Assembly (NCBI GenBank): GCA_017633255.1
Contig: JAGBPS010000009.1
Location: forward strand, 1 to 32,919
DNA: 32,919 bases
Source of the DNA: Bacteroidales bacterium
GTDB lineage: Bacteria > Bacteroidota > Bacteroidia > Bacteroidales > WCHB1-69
Direction of reading: 5' to 3'
The notes beneath the pieces were generated by a model that did not search any database, had not been told where the DNA came from, and saw only the letters and a program-made list of their open reading frames with translations. Each line of letters opens with the position of its first letter. The first letter of the stretch is position 1. Shown here piece by piece: positions 15,025 to 22,481 of the stretch. Made by a program: the position numbers and the translations under genes.

Positions 15025-17245
15025 CCAAAACACGGGAAACAAACGTTTCAACACAAGAATGGGAGTCATCCTGTTTTTGGTGTTGTTGCTGGGTGTTTGC
15101 TGTTTCGGCAAAATCCTGTATCTTGTTATTTTCCAGCGGTCGCTCTATAGTGGCACCTCCTCCAAATGCCTCGACAAAACCCAGGAAGGCTGGGAGCAGA
15201 ACCCTCTCGCCAAAGACTCGACCTGTAACTGCTATGTGATAGCCAACAACGTGCGTCCTGTCAGAGGCGAAATCTACGACGATCAAAATCACGTGCTGGT
15301 CAGCAATGTCACTGTTTTCGACCTCACGCTGGATGGTCGTATTTTCGCAGCCAAAGACACCATATATGTTCATTCCGCCGCCAAACTGAACAAACTTGTT
15401 GAAACACTGAGTGCGGAATTCTACAATCATTTCAAAGACAAATTCCCTAAAAACGACCTGGAATACTATCGCAAAAAATTCACCCATGCCTTGATCAAGC
15501 AAAGCAACGCGCTCATCCTGCAATCCAACGAAAGCAATGAGCAGCGATGGATCACCTCCGAGGATACCGCCTTTATCAATCATCTGCCCATGTTCTCCGA
15601 GAAGCCCTGTAAACGCTGTGTCAACTACACCTACCACACCGTGCGCATCAACCCTTACGGAGACCTCGCCAAACGAACTTTGGGATTGAATATAGGCGAT
15701 CGGCAATACGGCATAGAGTACTATTTCGACGAACAGCTTGCCGGCATTGAAGGCTCGCGCAAATATCTGTATGTCAACAAAGCGCGTCTTCCTCAGAACG
15801 AATTCGTGGAACCTGTTGACGGTTACGATATTCACACCACCCTGGATCTCGAGATTCAGAGTATAGTTCACAATGAATTGAAAGCCAAGCTGATAGAATG
15901 GAATGCCGAATGGGGTTGCGCTGCAGTGATGGAAACCAAGACTGGTGAGATCAAGGCCATTTGCAACCTGCGCCGCGCCAATCGGGATGGCAGCGATTAT
16001 ACCGAAAGCGACGAATACATGCTGCACAAGATGGTGGAACCGGGTTCCACTTTCAAGATTGCCTCTGCCCTCGCCTATCTGGAACAGAGACATGGCGAGG
16101 ACAACCAGACCTACCCCATCCTCTATCATGAATTTGAAAGAAAGAGCAAGGATGGTAGCAAAACCTACAAATATATAAAATACGATGAGAAAGGGAGAGC
16201 CGAGGACAAAGGCTACCCCGTTGAAATCATCCAGCGGTCATCCAATGTGGGTATCGCCTCCATGGTTTTTGATGCTTTCAACAAAGACTACAAGAGCTAC
16301 CTGAAAAAAATAGACCAACTCTATATCACCACATCTTTCTCTACACAGTTGGGCAAGGTGCAGGCTCCTAACATCAAGCGAAACGCCAAGGACTTCCACA
16401 CCCATTACAACACCTGTTTCGGAGCCGGTTTCACCATGACCCCCATCCAGACTCTGGTGTATTACAATGCTATCGCCAACAACGGCAAAATGCTGGCACC
16501 GCTCTTCGTCAAATACATCACCAAGGCCCATGAAACCGAGCCTTTGCAGACTTTCCAAGCGGAAGTCCTCAATGAGCGCATTTGCAGTCAGCAAACCATC
16601 GACAAGGCCAAGAGCTATCTGGAAGCAGTGGTCAACGGTGAACATGGTACCGCCCGCAATTACCGGAAAGAGAATTTAAGTTTTGCCGGCAAAACCGGAA
16701 CACGCGACATCTGGGACGAGGAACTGAAAGCATACAACTACAGCAAAAACAGCATTTCCTTCTGCGGATATTTCCCTGCCGACACCCCACAATACACCTG
16801 TCTGGTTTTCATGTACAATGTGTCCAAGAAAAGTTCCATTGCCGTGGATGTTTTCACACGCATTGCAGAAAGAATTATAAATACTGCCAACTATGGTGCC
16901 TTACAACAGGTGAACCACGAGCATGGCACAAAACTGCCTCGCACCTATGTGGTCAACTCCACCCAATACCAACTTATCATGGAACAGTTGGGTATTGCTT
17001 ACCCCAAGAGCCAACTACCAGTACCCTATGTCACAACCGGCTTGCGCGACGACTATTCTGTGATGTTAAAAAAACCGCGTTTCAAAAGCAGCGACAAGAT
17101 GCCTGATGTGACAGACATGATTGCGGCTGACGCTGTCAGCGAACTGATACGCGCCGGCTATCAAGTGAAAATCAAAGGCTATGGCGTAGTTCATCGTCAG
17201 GATTTGAACACAGCCACCAACACTGTAACACTTTATCTGGAATAA
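15014..17245 (+). CDS. ftsI: Septal peptidoglycan transpeptidase (class B PBP, FtsI/PBP3) with PASTA domain
   Basis: A 743-residue class B penicillin-binding protein that cross-links septal peptidoglycan. One membrane helix is at about 16-40 (VILFLVLLLGVCCFGKILYL), then a PBP dimerisation domain (VRPVRGEIYDDQN onwards). The transpeptidase domain has SxxK at S345-K348 (GSTFK), SxN at S409-N411 (SSN) and KTG at 560-562. The C-terminal 50 residues (MPDVTDMIAADAVSELIRAGYQV) are a PASTA domain. It overlaps ftsL by 11 bases and is followed by murE after 19 bases. A 379-residue minus-strand frame across it is an antisense artefact. Confidence 0.95.
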   Translation: MQSNQNTGNKRFNTRMGVILFLVLLLGVCCFGKILYLVIFQRSLYSGTSSKCLDKTQEGWEQNPLAKDSTCNCYVIANNVRPVRGEIYDDQNHVLVSNVTVFDLTLDGRIFAAKDTIYVHSAAKLNKLVETLSAEFYNHFKDKFPKNDLEYYRKKFTHALIKQSNALILQSNESNEQRWITSEDTAFINHLPMFSEKPCKRCVNYTYHTVRINPYGDLAKRTLGLNIGDRQYGIEYYFDEQLAGIEGSRKYLYVNKARLPQNEFVEPVDGYDIHTTLDLEIQSIVHNELKAKLIEWNAEWGCAAVMETKTGEIKAICNLRRANRDGSDYTESDEYMLHKMVEPGSTFKIASALAYLEQRHGEDNQTYPILYHEFERKSKDGSKTYKYIKYDEKGRAEDKGYPVEIIQRSSNVGIASMVFDAFNKDYKSYLKKIDQLYITTSFSTQLGKVQAPNIKRNAKDFHTHYNTCFGAGFTMTPIQTLVYYNAIANNGKMLAPLFVKYITKAHETEPLQTFQAEVLNERICSQQTIDKAKSYLEAVVNGEHGTARNYRKENLSFAGKTGTRDIWDEELKAYNYSKNSISFCGYFPADTPQYTCLVFMYNVSKKSSIAVDVFTRIAERIINTANYGALQQVNHEHGTKLPRTYVVNSTQYQLIMEQLGIAYPKSQLPVPYVTTGLRDDYSVMLKKPRFKSSDKMPDVTDMIAADAVSELIRAGYQVKIKGYGVVHRQDLNTATNTVTLYLE

Positions 17246-17264
17246 TCAAAAATAAACAATAGCA

Positions 17265-18722
17265 ATGAAAACCTTATCTTTTTTATTGCAACACATTGGA
17301 AAATATGAACTCATAGGATCTGCCGAGCGTCAGGTGGAGGCCATCACCTTCGACTCTCGCAAGGTGAATGATCCCAACACCTTGTTTGTCGCCCAGCGTG
17401 GTACTCATGTGGATGGCCACAGTTTCATCGGCAAGGTCATTGAACAGGGCGGCCGCATGGTTTTGTGTGAGGAGTTGCCCGAACATATCGACGAACAAGT
17501 CACCTTCATCAAGGTGCCCAACAGCGACATTGCCTTGGGGCTTTTGGCCAGTGCCTTTTACGATTTCCCCAGCCAGAAACTGCACTTAGTGGGCATCACC
17601 GGCACCAATGGCAAAACCACTACCGTCACTCTGCTGTACCGCTTGTTCAACGGCATGGGTTACCCCACTGGACTGCTCTCCACCATTGAAAACCGCATTG
17701 TAAACGAAGTCATCCCCACTACACACACCACTCCCGACGCCATCGTCCTGAACGAGCTGTTGCACCGCATGGTGGAAGCCGGATGCCAATACTGCTTCAT
17801 GGAAGTCAGTTCACACGCCATCTGTCAGCACCGCATCGCGGGACTGCACTTCACTGGCGGCATCTTCAGCAATATTACCCACGACCATCTGGATTATCAT
17901 AAAACCTTCGCCGAATATATCAAAGCCAAGAAGAAATTCTTCGACGAACTGCCGGAAACCGCTTTCGCCTTGACCAATATCGATGACAAGAACGGCTTGG
18001 TAATGACTCAAAACAGCAAGGCTACAGTCAAGACTTACAGTCTGCTGAAAGCTGCTGATTTCAAAGGGGTGATCCTAGACAATGACTTCACCGGTCTGCA
18101 GATGACCGTCAACGGACAGGAGGTTTATTTCAACTTATGTGGACGATTCAACGCCTACAATCTGCTGGCCATCTACGGCGCCGCCATCCTGTTGGGTATG
18201 GACTCCGCCGAAGTACTGCAACAGATGAGCGGTTTGGGCAGCGCTGCCGGGCGTTTCCAACTGATTCGCAATACTGAGGGAGGCTCTGCCATCGTCGATT
18301 ACGCCCACACTCCCGACGCACTGAAGAATGTGCTATCCACCATCACCGACATCACGCAGCACAGCGTGAACATCATCACCGTGGTGGGCTGCGGCGGTGA
18401 CCGTGACAAACTGAAACGCCCCGAAATGGCCGCCATCGCCTGCGAATACAGCGACAAGGTCATCCTGACCTCCGACAATCCCCGCACCGAGAAACCAGAG
18501 GACATCCTCAACGACATGCTCCAAGGAGTGGGTGCCGACCAGAAACGCAAGGTGCTAGTCATCGAGAACCGCCACGAAGCCATCAAGACCGCCTGCATGC
18601 TGATGCAGGGCAAGGATGTGCTGCTGGTAGCGGGCAAAGGTCATGAGAATTACCAAGAAATCAACCACGTGAAACATCACTTTGATGACACCGAAGAAAT
18701 AAAAGCAAACTTCAACCTCTAA
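17265..18722 (+). CDS. murE: UDP-MurNAc-L-Ala-D-Glu:meso-diaminopimelate ligase
   Basis: A 485-residue Mur ligase that adds the third stem-peptide residue to the cytoplasmic precursor using ATP. It shows the three-domain order: N-terminal UDP-binding domain (ITFDSRKVNDPNTLFVAQRG), ATP-binding domain with P-loop GTNGKT at 113-118 and EVSSHAICQHR plus NITHDHLDYH, and a C-terminal domain with DYAHTPDAL. DNPRTE at 404-409 matches the DNPRxE motif of diaminopimelate-specific MurE. The final GKGHENYQ block is standard. The TAA stop is formed at the edge of a short CCCTAA-type repeat that fills the 26-bp gap to mraY. Confidence 0.96.
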   Translation: MKTLSFLLQHIGKYELIGSAERQVEAITFDSRKVNDPNTLFVAQRGTHVDGHSFIGKVIEQGGRMVLCEELPEHIDEQVTFIKVPNSDIALGLLASAFYDFPSQKLHLVGITGTNGKTTTVTLLYRLFNGMGYPTGLLSTIENRIVNEVIPTTHTTPDAIVLNELLHRMVEAGCQYCFMEVSSHAICQHRIAGLHFTGGIFSNITHDHLDYHKTFAEYIKAKKKFFDELPETAFALTNIDDKNGLVMTQNSKATVKTYSLLKAADFKGVILDNDFTGLQMTVNGQEVYFNLCGRFNAYNLLAIYGAAILLGMDSAEVLQQMSGLGSAAGRFQLIRNTEGGSAIVDYAHTPDALKNVLSTITDITQHSVNIITVVGCGGDRDKLKRPEMAAIACEYSDKVILTSDNPRTEKPEDILNDMLQGVGADQKRKVLVIENRHEAIKTACMLMQGKDVLLVAGKGHENYQEINHVKHHFDDTEEIKANFNL

Positions 18723-18748
18723 TCCCTAACCCCTAAAACCTAATCCCT
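18720..18748. repeat. CCCTAA-type repeat between murE and mraY
   Basis: The spacer reads as degenerate TAATCCCTAACCCC units running from the murE stop codon to the mraY ATG. It is related to the repeats at 5562-5675 and lies inside the dcw operon. Confidence 0.65.
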
Positions 18749-20008
18749 ATGCTGTATTATCTTTTCGACTGGTTACACCAATACAACTTCCCTGGCGCGG
18801 GTATGTTCCAATACATCTCCTTCAGGGCTGCGGCCGCCATCGTGCTATCGCTTTTCATCTCACTCATTATCGGCAAGAGTGTCATCAAAAAACTGCAAAA
18901 AGCTCAGATTGGAGAGACTGTCCGCGATCTTGGTCTGGAAGGACAGCTCCAGAAAAAAGGCACCCCAACCATGGGCGGCATCATCATCATCGCCTCCATT
19001 ATCATACCAGTGCTGTTGGTTACCAAATTGGACAACATCTATATTATCCTGATGATATTCACCACTTTATGGTTAGGATGCTTAGGATTTGCCGATGATT
19101 ACATCAAGGTTTTCAAGAAAAACAAAGAAGGCCTTTCCGGAAAAAAGAAATTGATTGGACAGATTGTTTTAGGTTTGATTGTGGGTATTGTGATGTGCTT
19201 CCATCCCGATGTGATTATCAAAGAGAAAAACGCTTCTGTGAACCAACAAACTGTAACCACTGAAGTAATCAGTGCCGACGAGGCCAACCAGACTTCCAAC
19301 GTCTTCAGCAAAATTCCGGCACAGCACAACTCCACCAAAACTACTATTCCCTTTGTCAAGAACAACGAATTCGACTATGCATGGCTCACCAACTGGACTG
19401 GAGATAAGTCAGGTTTGCTCTCCTCACTGGTTTACATTCTTGCTATCATCTTCATCATAGCGGCAGTTTCCAACGGAGCCAACCTCACCGACGGACTGGA
19501 TGGTCTGGCCATAGGCACGGCGGCCATGATTTCCATAGGAATCGCCATACTTGCCTACGTATCGGGTAACAGCATTTTCGCCGATTATCTGAACATCATG
19601 TACATCCCCAACATCGGTGAGTTGGTAGTCTTCATCGCCGCTTTGCTCGGAGCTTGTCTCGGTTTCTACTGGTGGAACTGTTTCCCCGCACAAGTGTTCA
19701 TGGGCGACACCGGCAGTCTTTCCTTGGGTGGCATCATCGCTGTTTTGTGCATCATCATCCGTAAAGAATTGCTGATTCCCGTCCTTTGCGGCATCTATCT
19801 CATTGAGTCAGTTTCCGTCATTATCCAGACGGGGTATTTCAAATATACCAAGAAAAAATATGGTGAAGGCAAGCGCGTCTTCCTGATGGCGCCTATTCAT
19901 CACCATTATCAGAAAAAAGGCCTGCATGAGACCAAAATCGTACAGCGATTCATCATCATCGGTATCCTGTTGGCAGTAATTTCAGTAGTAACATTAAAAG
20001 TAAGATAA
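18749..20008 (+). CDS. mraY: Phospho-N-acetylmuramoyl-pentapeptide transferase
   Basis: A 419-residue polytopic membrane enzyme that transfers phospho-MurNAc-pentapeptide to undecaprenyl phosphate, making lipid I. Diagnostic blocks are present: [28 protein letters not shown] with the catalytic Asp pair, [28 protein letters not shown] and [14 protein letters not shown]. It is longer than the roughly 360-residue proteobacterial form because of an insert at about 145-225 that includes a Thr/Asn-rich loop, as is usual in Bacteroidota. The murD-like remnant begins 3 bases after its stop. Confidence 0.96.
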   Translation: MLYYLFDWLHQYNFPGAGMFQYISFRAAAAIVLSLFISLIIGKSVIKKLQKAQIGETVRDLGLEGQLQKKGTPTMGGIIIIASIIIPVLLVTKLDNIYIILMIFTTLWLGCLGFADDYIKVFKKNKEGLSGKKKLIGQIVLGLIVGIVMCFHPDVIIKEKNASVNQQTVTTEVISADEANQTSNVFSKIPAQHNSTKTTIPFVKNNEFDYAWLTNWTGDKSGLLSSLVYILAIIFIIAAVSNGANLTDGLDGLAIGTAAMISIGIAILAYVSGNSIFADYLNIMYIPNIGELVVFIAALLGACLGFYWWNCFPAQVFMGDTGSLSLGGIIAVLCIIIRKELLIPVLCGIYLIESVSVIIQTGYFKYTKKKYGEGKRVFLMAPIHHHYQKKGLHETKIVQRFIIIGILLAVISVVTLKVR

Positions 20009-20011
20009 GAT

Positions 20012-20569
20012 ATGGCAACAAACAAAAACATTGGGTACAACGTATTCCCCACCACCGACAACCGCAGCAGCATGGCCGCTGCCGTAGCGGGCAGACTGCT
20101 CCACGCACGTAACGAGAGCTTGAACGAATCCATGTCCGACTTCGAAGGCAGCGCCAACAATCTGGAACTGGTCAAGACCATCGAAGGAAGAGATTTTATC
20201 AACGACTCACGCTCCACCAATGCCAACGCCGTTTGGTTTGCACTGGAAAGCATGACTAAGCCTACCACCTGGATCATGAGCATTGACAAACGTGAGAATA
20301 TCAGCGACAGCCTCGTGGACATTATCAGCGAAAAAGTGAAACACATCATCATAGTAGATGTTTACAACACAGAGGTTTACGATTTTATCTCCGGTCTGGA
20401 CAAGATGGTGGATATCTGTGAAAACCTGGAAGATGCCGTTCGCACCGCCTATTATGCTTCCAACGCCGGCGACGCCATCCTCTTCGCCCCTGGCACCACC
20501 AGTTTCGGCATGTACCACACCTACCGTGAGAGAGGTGACAAGTTCAAAGACGCGGTAGCACAGTTATAA
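20012..20569 (+). CDS. MurD C-terminal-domain-only protein in the murD position
   Basis: A 185-residue protein. From about residue 18 it aligns by eye with the end of the central domain and the whole C-terminal domain of MurD, the D-glutamate ligase. Matches are DFINDSRSTNANAVWFALESM for the INDSKATN block, a DKR segment for DKG, and APGTTSFGMYHTYRERGDKFKDAV for SPCCASFD..YEDRGDQFK. The UDP-binding domain and the ATP-binding domain with its P-loop and carbamylated Lys are absent; mraY ends 3 bases upstream, so no room exists for them. It cannot be a ligase alone. The reading frame is intact and the fold-core residues are kept, so it is more likely a retained protein than debris. Possible roles are binding D-Glu or another Mur protein; this is inference. 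Confidence 0.8.
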   Translation: MATNKNIGYNVFPTTDNRSSMAAAVAGRLLHARNESLNESMSDFEGSANNLELVKTIEGRDFINDSRSTNANAVWFALESMTKPTTWIMSIDKRENISDSLVDIISEKVKHIIIVDVYNTEVYDFISGLDKMVDICENLEDAVRTAYYASNAGDAILFAPGTTSFGMYHTYRERGDKFKDAVAQL

Positions 20570-20733
20570 ACGTGGAAACGTGAAGGCGTGGAGACGCTCA
20601 CTTCGTTCGCTCGTTAAAACGATAATTACCTTGATGAATGTACGTAACACATATCTTAACGTCCTAACGCCTTAACGAATGCACAAAGTGCATGTCTTAA
20701 CGTCTTAACGCATAAACGAATAAACGACTATAA
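20570..20733. repeat. TTAACG-type intergenic repeats between the murD remnant and ftsW
   Basis: The 164-bp gap begins right after the stop with ACGTGGAAACGTGAAGGCGTGG words. From 20653 it carries several CTTAACG units (CTTAACGTCCTAACGC, CTTAACGAATG, CTTAACGTCTTAACGC) and an ATGCAC-AAA-GTGCAT hairpin near 20679-20693. No promoter box of the TAnnTTTG type was found in it. Confidence 0.65.
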
Positions 20734-21807
20734 ATGGATCTAAGGGAGAAAATAAAATTCAAAGGAGACAGGGGCATCCTGATCATCACCATTGTCCTGT
20801 CCTTGATTTCGGTATTGGCGGTGTTAAGCTCTGCCAAATCGACCTCTGTCTTCATTCACCACCTGTTCAACCTCGCCCTATGCTTTGTCGGAATGTTTGT
20901 TGCCTACAAAATCAACTACCAGGCATTGTCGAGGCTGGCACTCTTCTCCCTGTTTGCTGCCGGCATTCTTCTTGTGGCAACACTGGCGTTCGGTAACGAA
21001 GAACGTCGAGGCATCCAAATCGGATCCATGGAAATCCAGACTTTCTATTTCATTGGTTTCTTGGTCATCTTTTTCATAGCCAAATTTTTGGCCGTCCGCA
21101 TCAACAACGATGCTGAAATGACACTACAGGACGTGTCGGGGCTCTTCATTGTCGTTTTGATGTTCACAGGTGGCATGGCCCTCAGCAACATGTCCACCGC
21201 CATCATCTTTTTCGCCACCAGTCTGGCCATCATGTTTCTCGGGAATGTAAGAATCAAGCACCTGCTACTCTTCTGTCTTGTGGCAGTCTTTTTTGGTTCC
21301 ATTTACCTGTTCGGAACCAACTCCGGACGTTCCAGCACCTTCCGCCATCGCTGCCACTATTACATCACCAACGACAACAGCGAAGGCTATGGCGACCAGA
21401 TGATCATGTCAAAGGCAGCCATTGCGCGTTCGGGACTGTTACCAGCAGGACCTGGACAAGGGGTCATCAACAAGAATCTGCCGGAAAAAGACACTGACTA
21501 CGTGTTCACCACGGTGACAGAGGAATTGGGCATCACCGTCAGCCTGATTATTCTGGCCTGTTATCTGATACTATTCATCCGATCCATAAAAATCGCCAAG
21601 CGCAGCGAAGGGCCCTTCGGCATGCTCTTGGCGGTAGGTATAGGTTTCTGGTTCTGTTGTCAGGGCTTGGTACACATCGGTGTCAACTGCGGGCTCTTGC
21701 CCGCCACCGGCCAGACACTGCCCTTCATCAGTCGCGGCGGCGCCTCCCTGCTCTTCGCCGGCATCGCTACCGGCGTGCTGCTGAATATCAGCAAACAGGA
21801 AGCGTGA
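20734..21807 (+). CDS. ftsW: Septal peptidoglycan glycosyltransferase / lipid II polymerase FtsW
   Basis: A 357-residue SEDS-family protein with about ten hydrophobic segments, partner of FtsI in making septal glycan strands. It has the family opening (KGDRGILIITIVLSLISVLAVLSSAKS), a central GMALSNMSTAIIFFATSLAIMFLG block, the extracytoplasmic GPGQGVINKNLPEKDTDYVFTTVTEELG loop, and the end block GLLPATGQTLPFISRGGASLL. Position next to mraY and the murD remnant points to FtsW over RodA. It ends directly at the stop of the convergent gene, with no gap. The dcw cluster ends here. Confidence 0.94.
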   Translation: MDLREKIKFKGDRGILIITIVLSLISVLAVLSSAKSTSVFIHHLFNLALCFVGMFVAYKINYQALSRLALFSLFAAGILLVATLAFGNEERRGIQIGSMEIQTFYFIGFLVIFFIAKFLAVRINNDAEMTLQDVSGLFIVVLMFTGGMALSNMSTAIIFFATSLAIMFLGNVRIKHLLLFCLVAVFFGSIYLFGTNSGRSSTFRHRCHYYITNDNSEGYGDQMIMSKAAIARSGLLPAGPGQGVINKNLPEKDTDYVFTTVTEELGITVSLIILACYLILFIRSIKIAKRSEGPFGMLLAVGIGFWFCCQGLVHIGVNCGLLPATGQTLPFISRGGASLLFAGIATGVLLNISKQEA

Positions 21808-22242
21808 TTACATCATCGGCATTCCCGTGGCTATCGCAGCAATTATAATACCAATAATCGCAACAACATAAATACATAAAACCACAATCGTCAGAATTCC
21901 GCAGAATTTCCAGAAGGACTTGTTATTCTTGAGGAATTCTGCCATTTGAATATTGTCGTTGCTCTCAACAGCCAATTTTGCGGCAGCAGAAGCACGGAAC
22001 ATGTAAATTATTGGCCATACATATATCACCGCGAGGACAATGTATATCAGGCTGAACCATCTTAACGACATAACACCACTAAACATAGGAATATATGCAC
22101 CAACAACCATCATAAAAAAAGTACACAGTACTAAAAAAGCAATACCAATGCAGCCTAACACCGCAAAGAATTTCATCCATTTGCCCGTACTTGACACATA
22201 CAATTTTGACTCTTCCAAGAGTTGTAAATCTTTCTCTTCCAT
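21808..22242 (-). CDS. Small three-helix membrane protein, DUF5362-like
   Basis: A 144-residue protein with a short polar N-terminus (MEEKDLQLLEESKLYVSSTGKW) and three hydrophobic segments at about 22-50, 60-82 and 113-138. Between helices 2 and 3 is a polar segment (RASAAAKLAVESNDNIQMAEFLKNNKSFWKF). The layout resembles the DUF5362 family of Bacteroidota, from memory and not checked; no function is known. The ATG at 22242 is preferred over one at 22347 because a -7 box lies between them. Its stop touches the ftsW stop. Confidence 0.7.
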   Translation of the reverse strand: MEEKDLQLLEESKLYVSSTGKWMKFFAVLGCIGIAFLVLCTFFMMVVGAYIPMFSGVMSLRWFSLIYIVLAVIYVWPIIYMFRASAAAKLAVESNDNIQMAEFLKNNKSFWKFCGILTIVVLCIYVVAIIGIIIAAIATGMPMM

Positions 22243-22284
22243 AATTTTATGAATTAAATTAATAATAAGGGTTGATAATTTTTG

Positions 22285-22292
22285 CAAACATA
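22285..22292 (-). promoter_or_regulatory. -7 box TATGTTTG of the small membrane protein gene
   Basis: Fits TAnnTTTG on the minus strand, about 43 bases before the ATG at 22242. No TTG at the ideal spacing. Confidence 0.5.
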
Positions 22293-22332
22293 CATAAATT
22301 TTCTGAATTAATGGAAATGATATGTGTTTTTT

Positions 22333-22360
22333 GTAGAGACGTTTCATGAAACGTCTCTAC
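22333..22360. repeat. Perfect 28-bp palindrome
   Basis: Arms GTAGAGACGTTTCA and TGAAACGTCTCTAC are exact reverse complements with no loop. It lies between divergent promoters. It resembles palindromic repeats of the TAGAGACG...CGTCTCTA type that recur in many bacterial genomes. Confidence 0.85.
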
Positions 22361-22422
22361 CACTACCCTGCCATTCAGGCACACCGTCTTCAATAAGGGG
22401 AATTATATGGCAAAAATATATT

Positions 22423-22452
22423 TTGACATTCCGAAAACTTTTTGTAAGTTTG
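22423..22452 (+). promoter_or_regulatory. Promoter of the phosphohexomutase gene
   Basis: TTG at 22423-22425, exactly 19 bases, then TAAGTTTG at 22445-22452. One of the two clearest Bacteroidota-type promoters in the window, 30 bases before the ATG. Confidence 0.75.
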
Positions 22453-22481
22453 CAGATTAATAATTTTTAATCTGATATACT

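Noticed and set aside
14990..16129. 379-residue minus-strand frame opposite ftsI
   Set aside because: ftsI has all transpeptidase motifs and operon overlap; the antisense frame has no recognisable domain.
5562..18748. Telomere-like CCCTAA sequence
   Set aside because: The units are degenerate, short and internal to a gene-dense bacterial region; nothing suggests a linear replicon end.
20012..20569. A frameshifted full-length murD
   Set aside because: The upstream 1.26 kb is intact mraY with only 3 bases between; no other frame holds a P-loop or MurD N-terminal motif.
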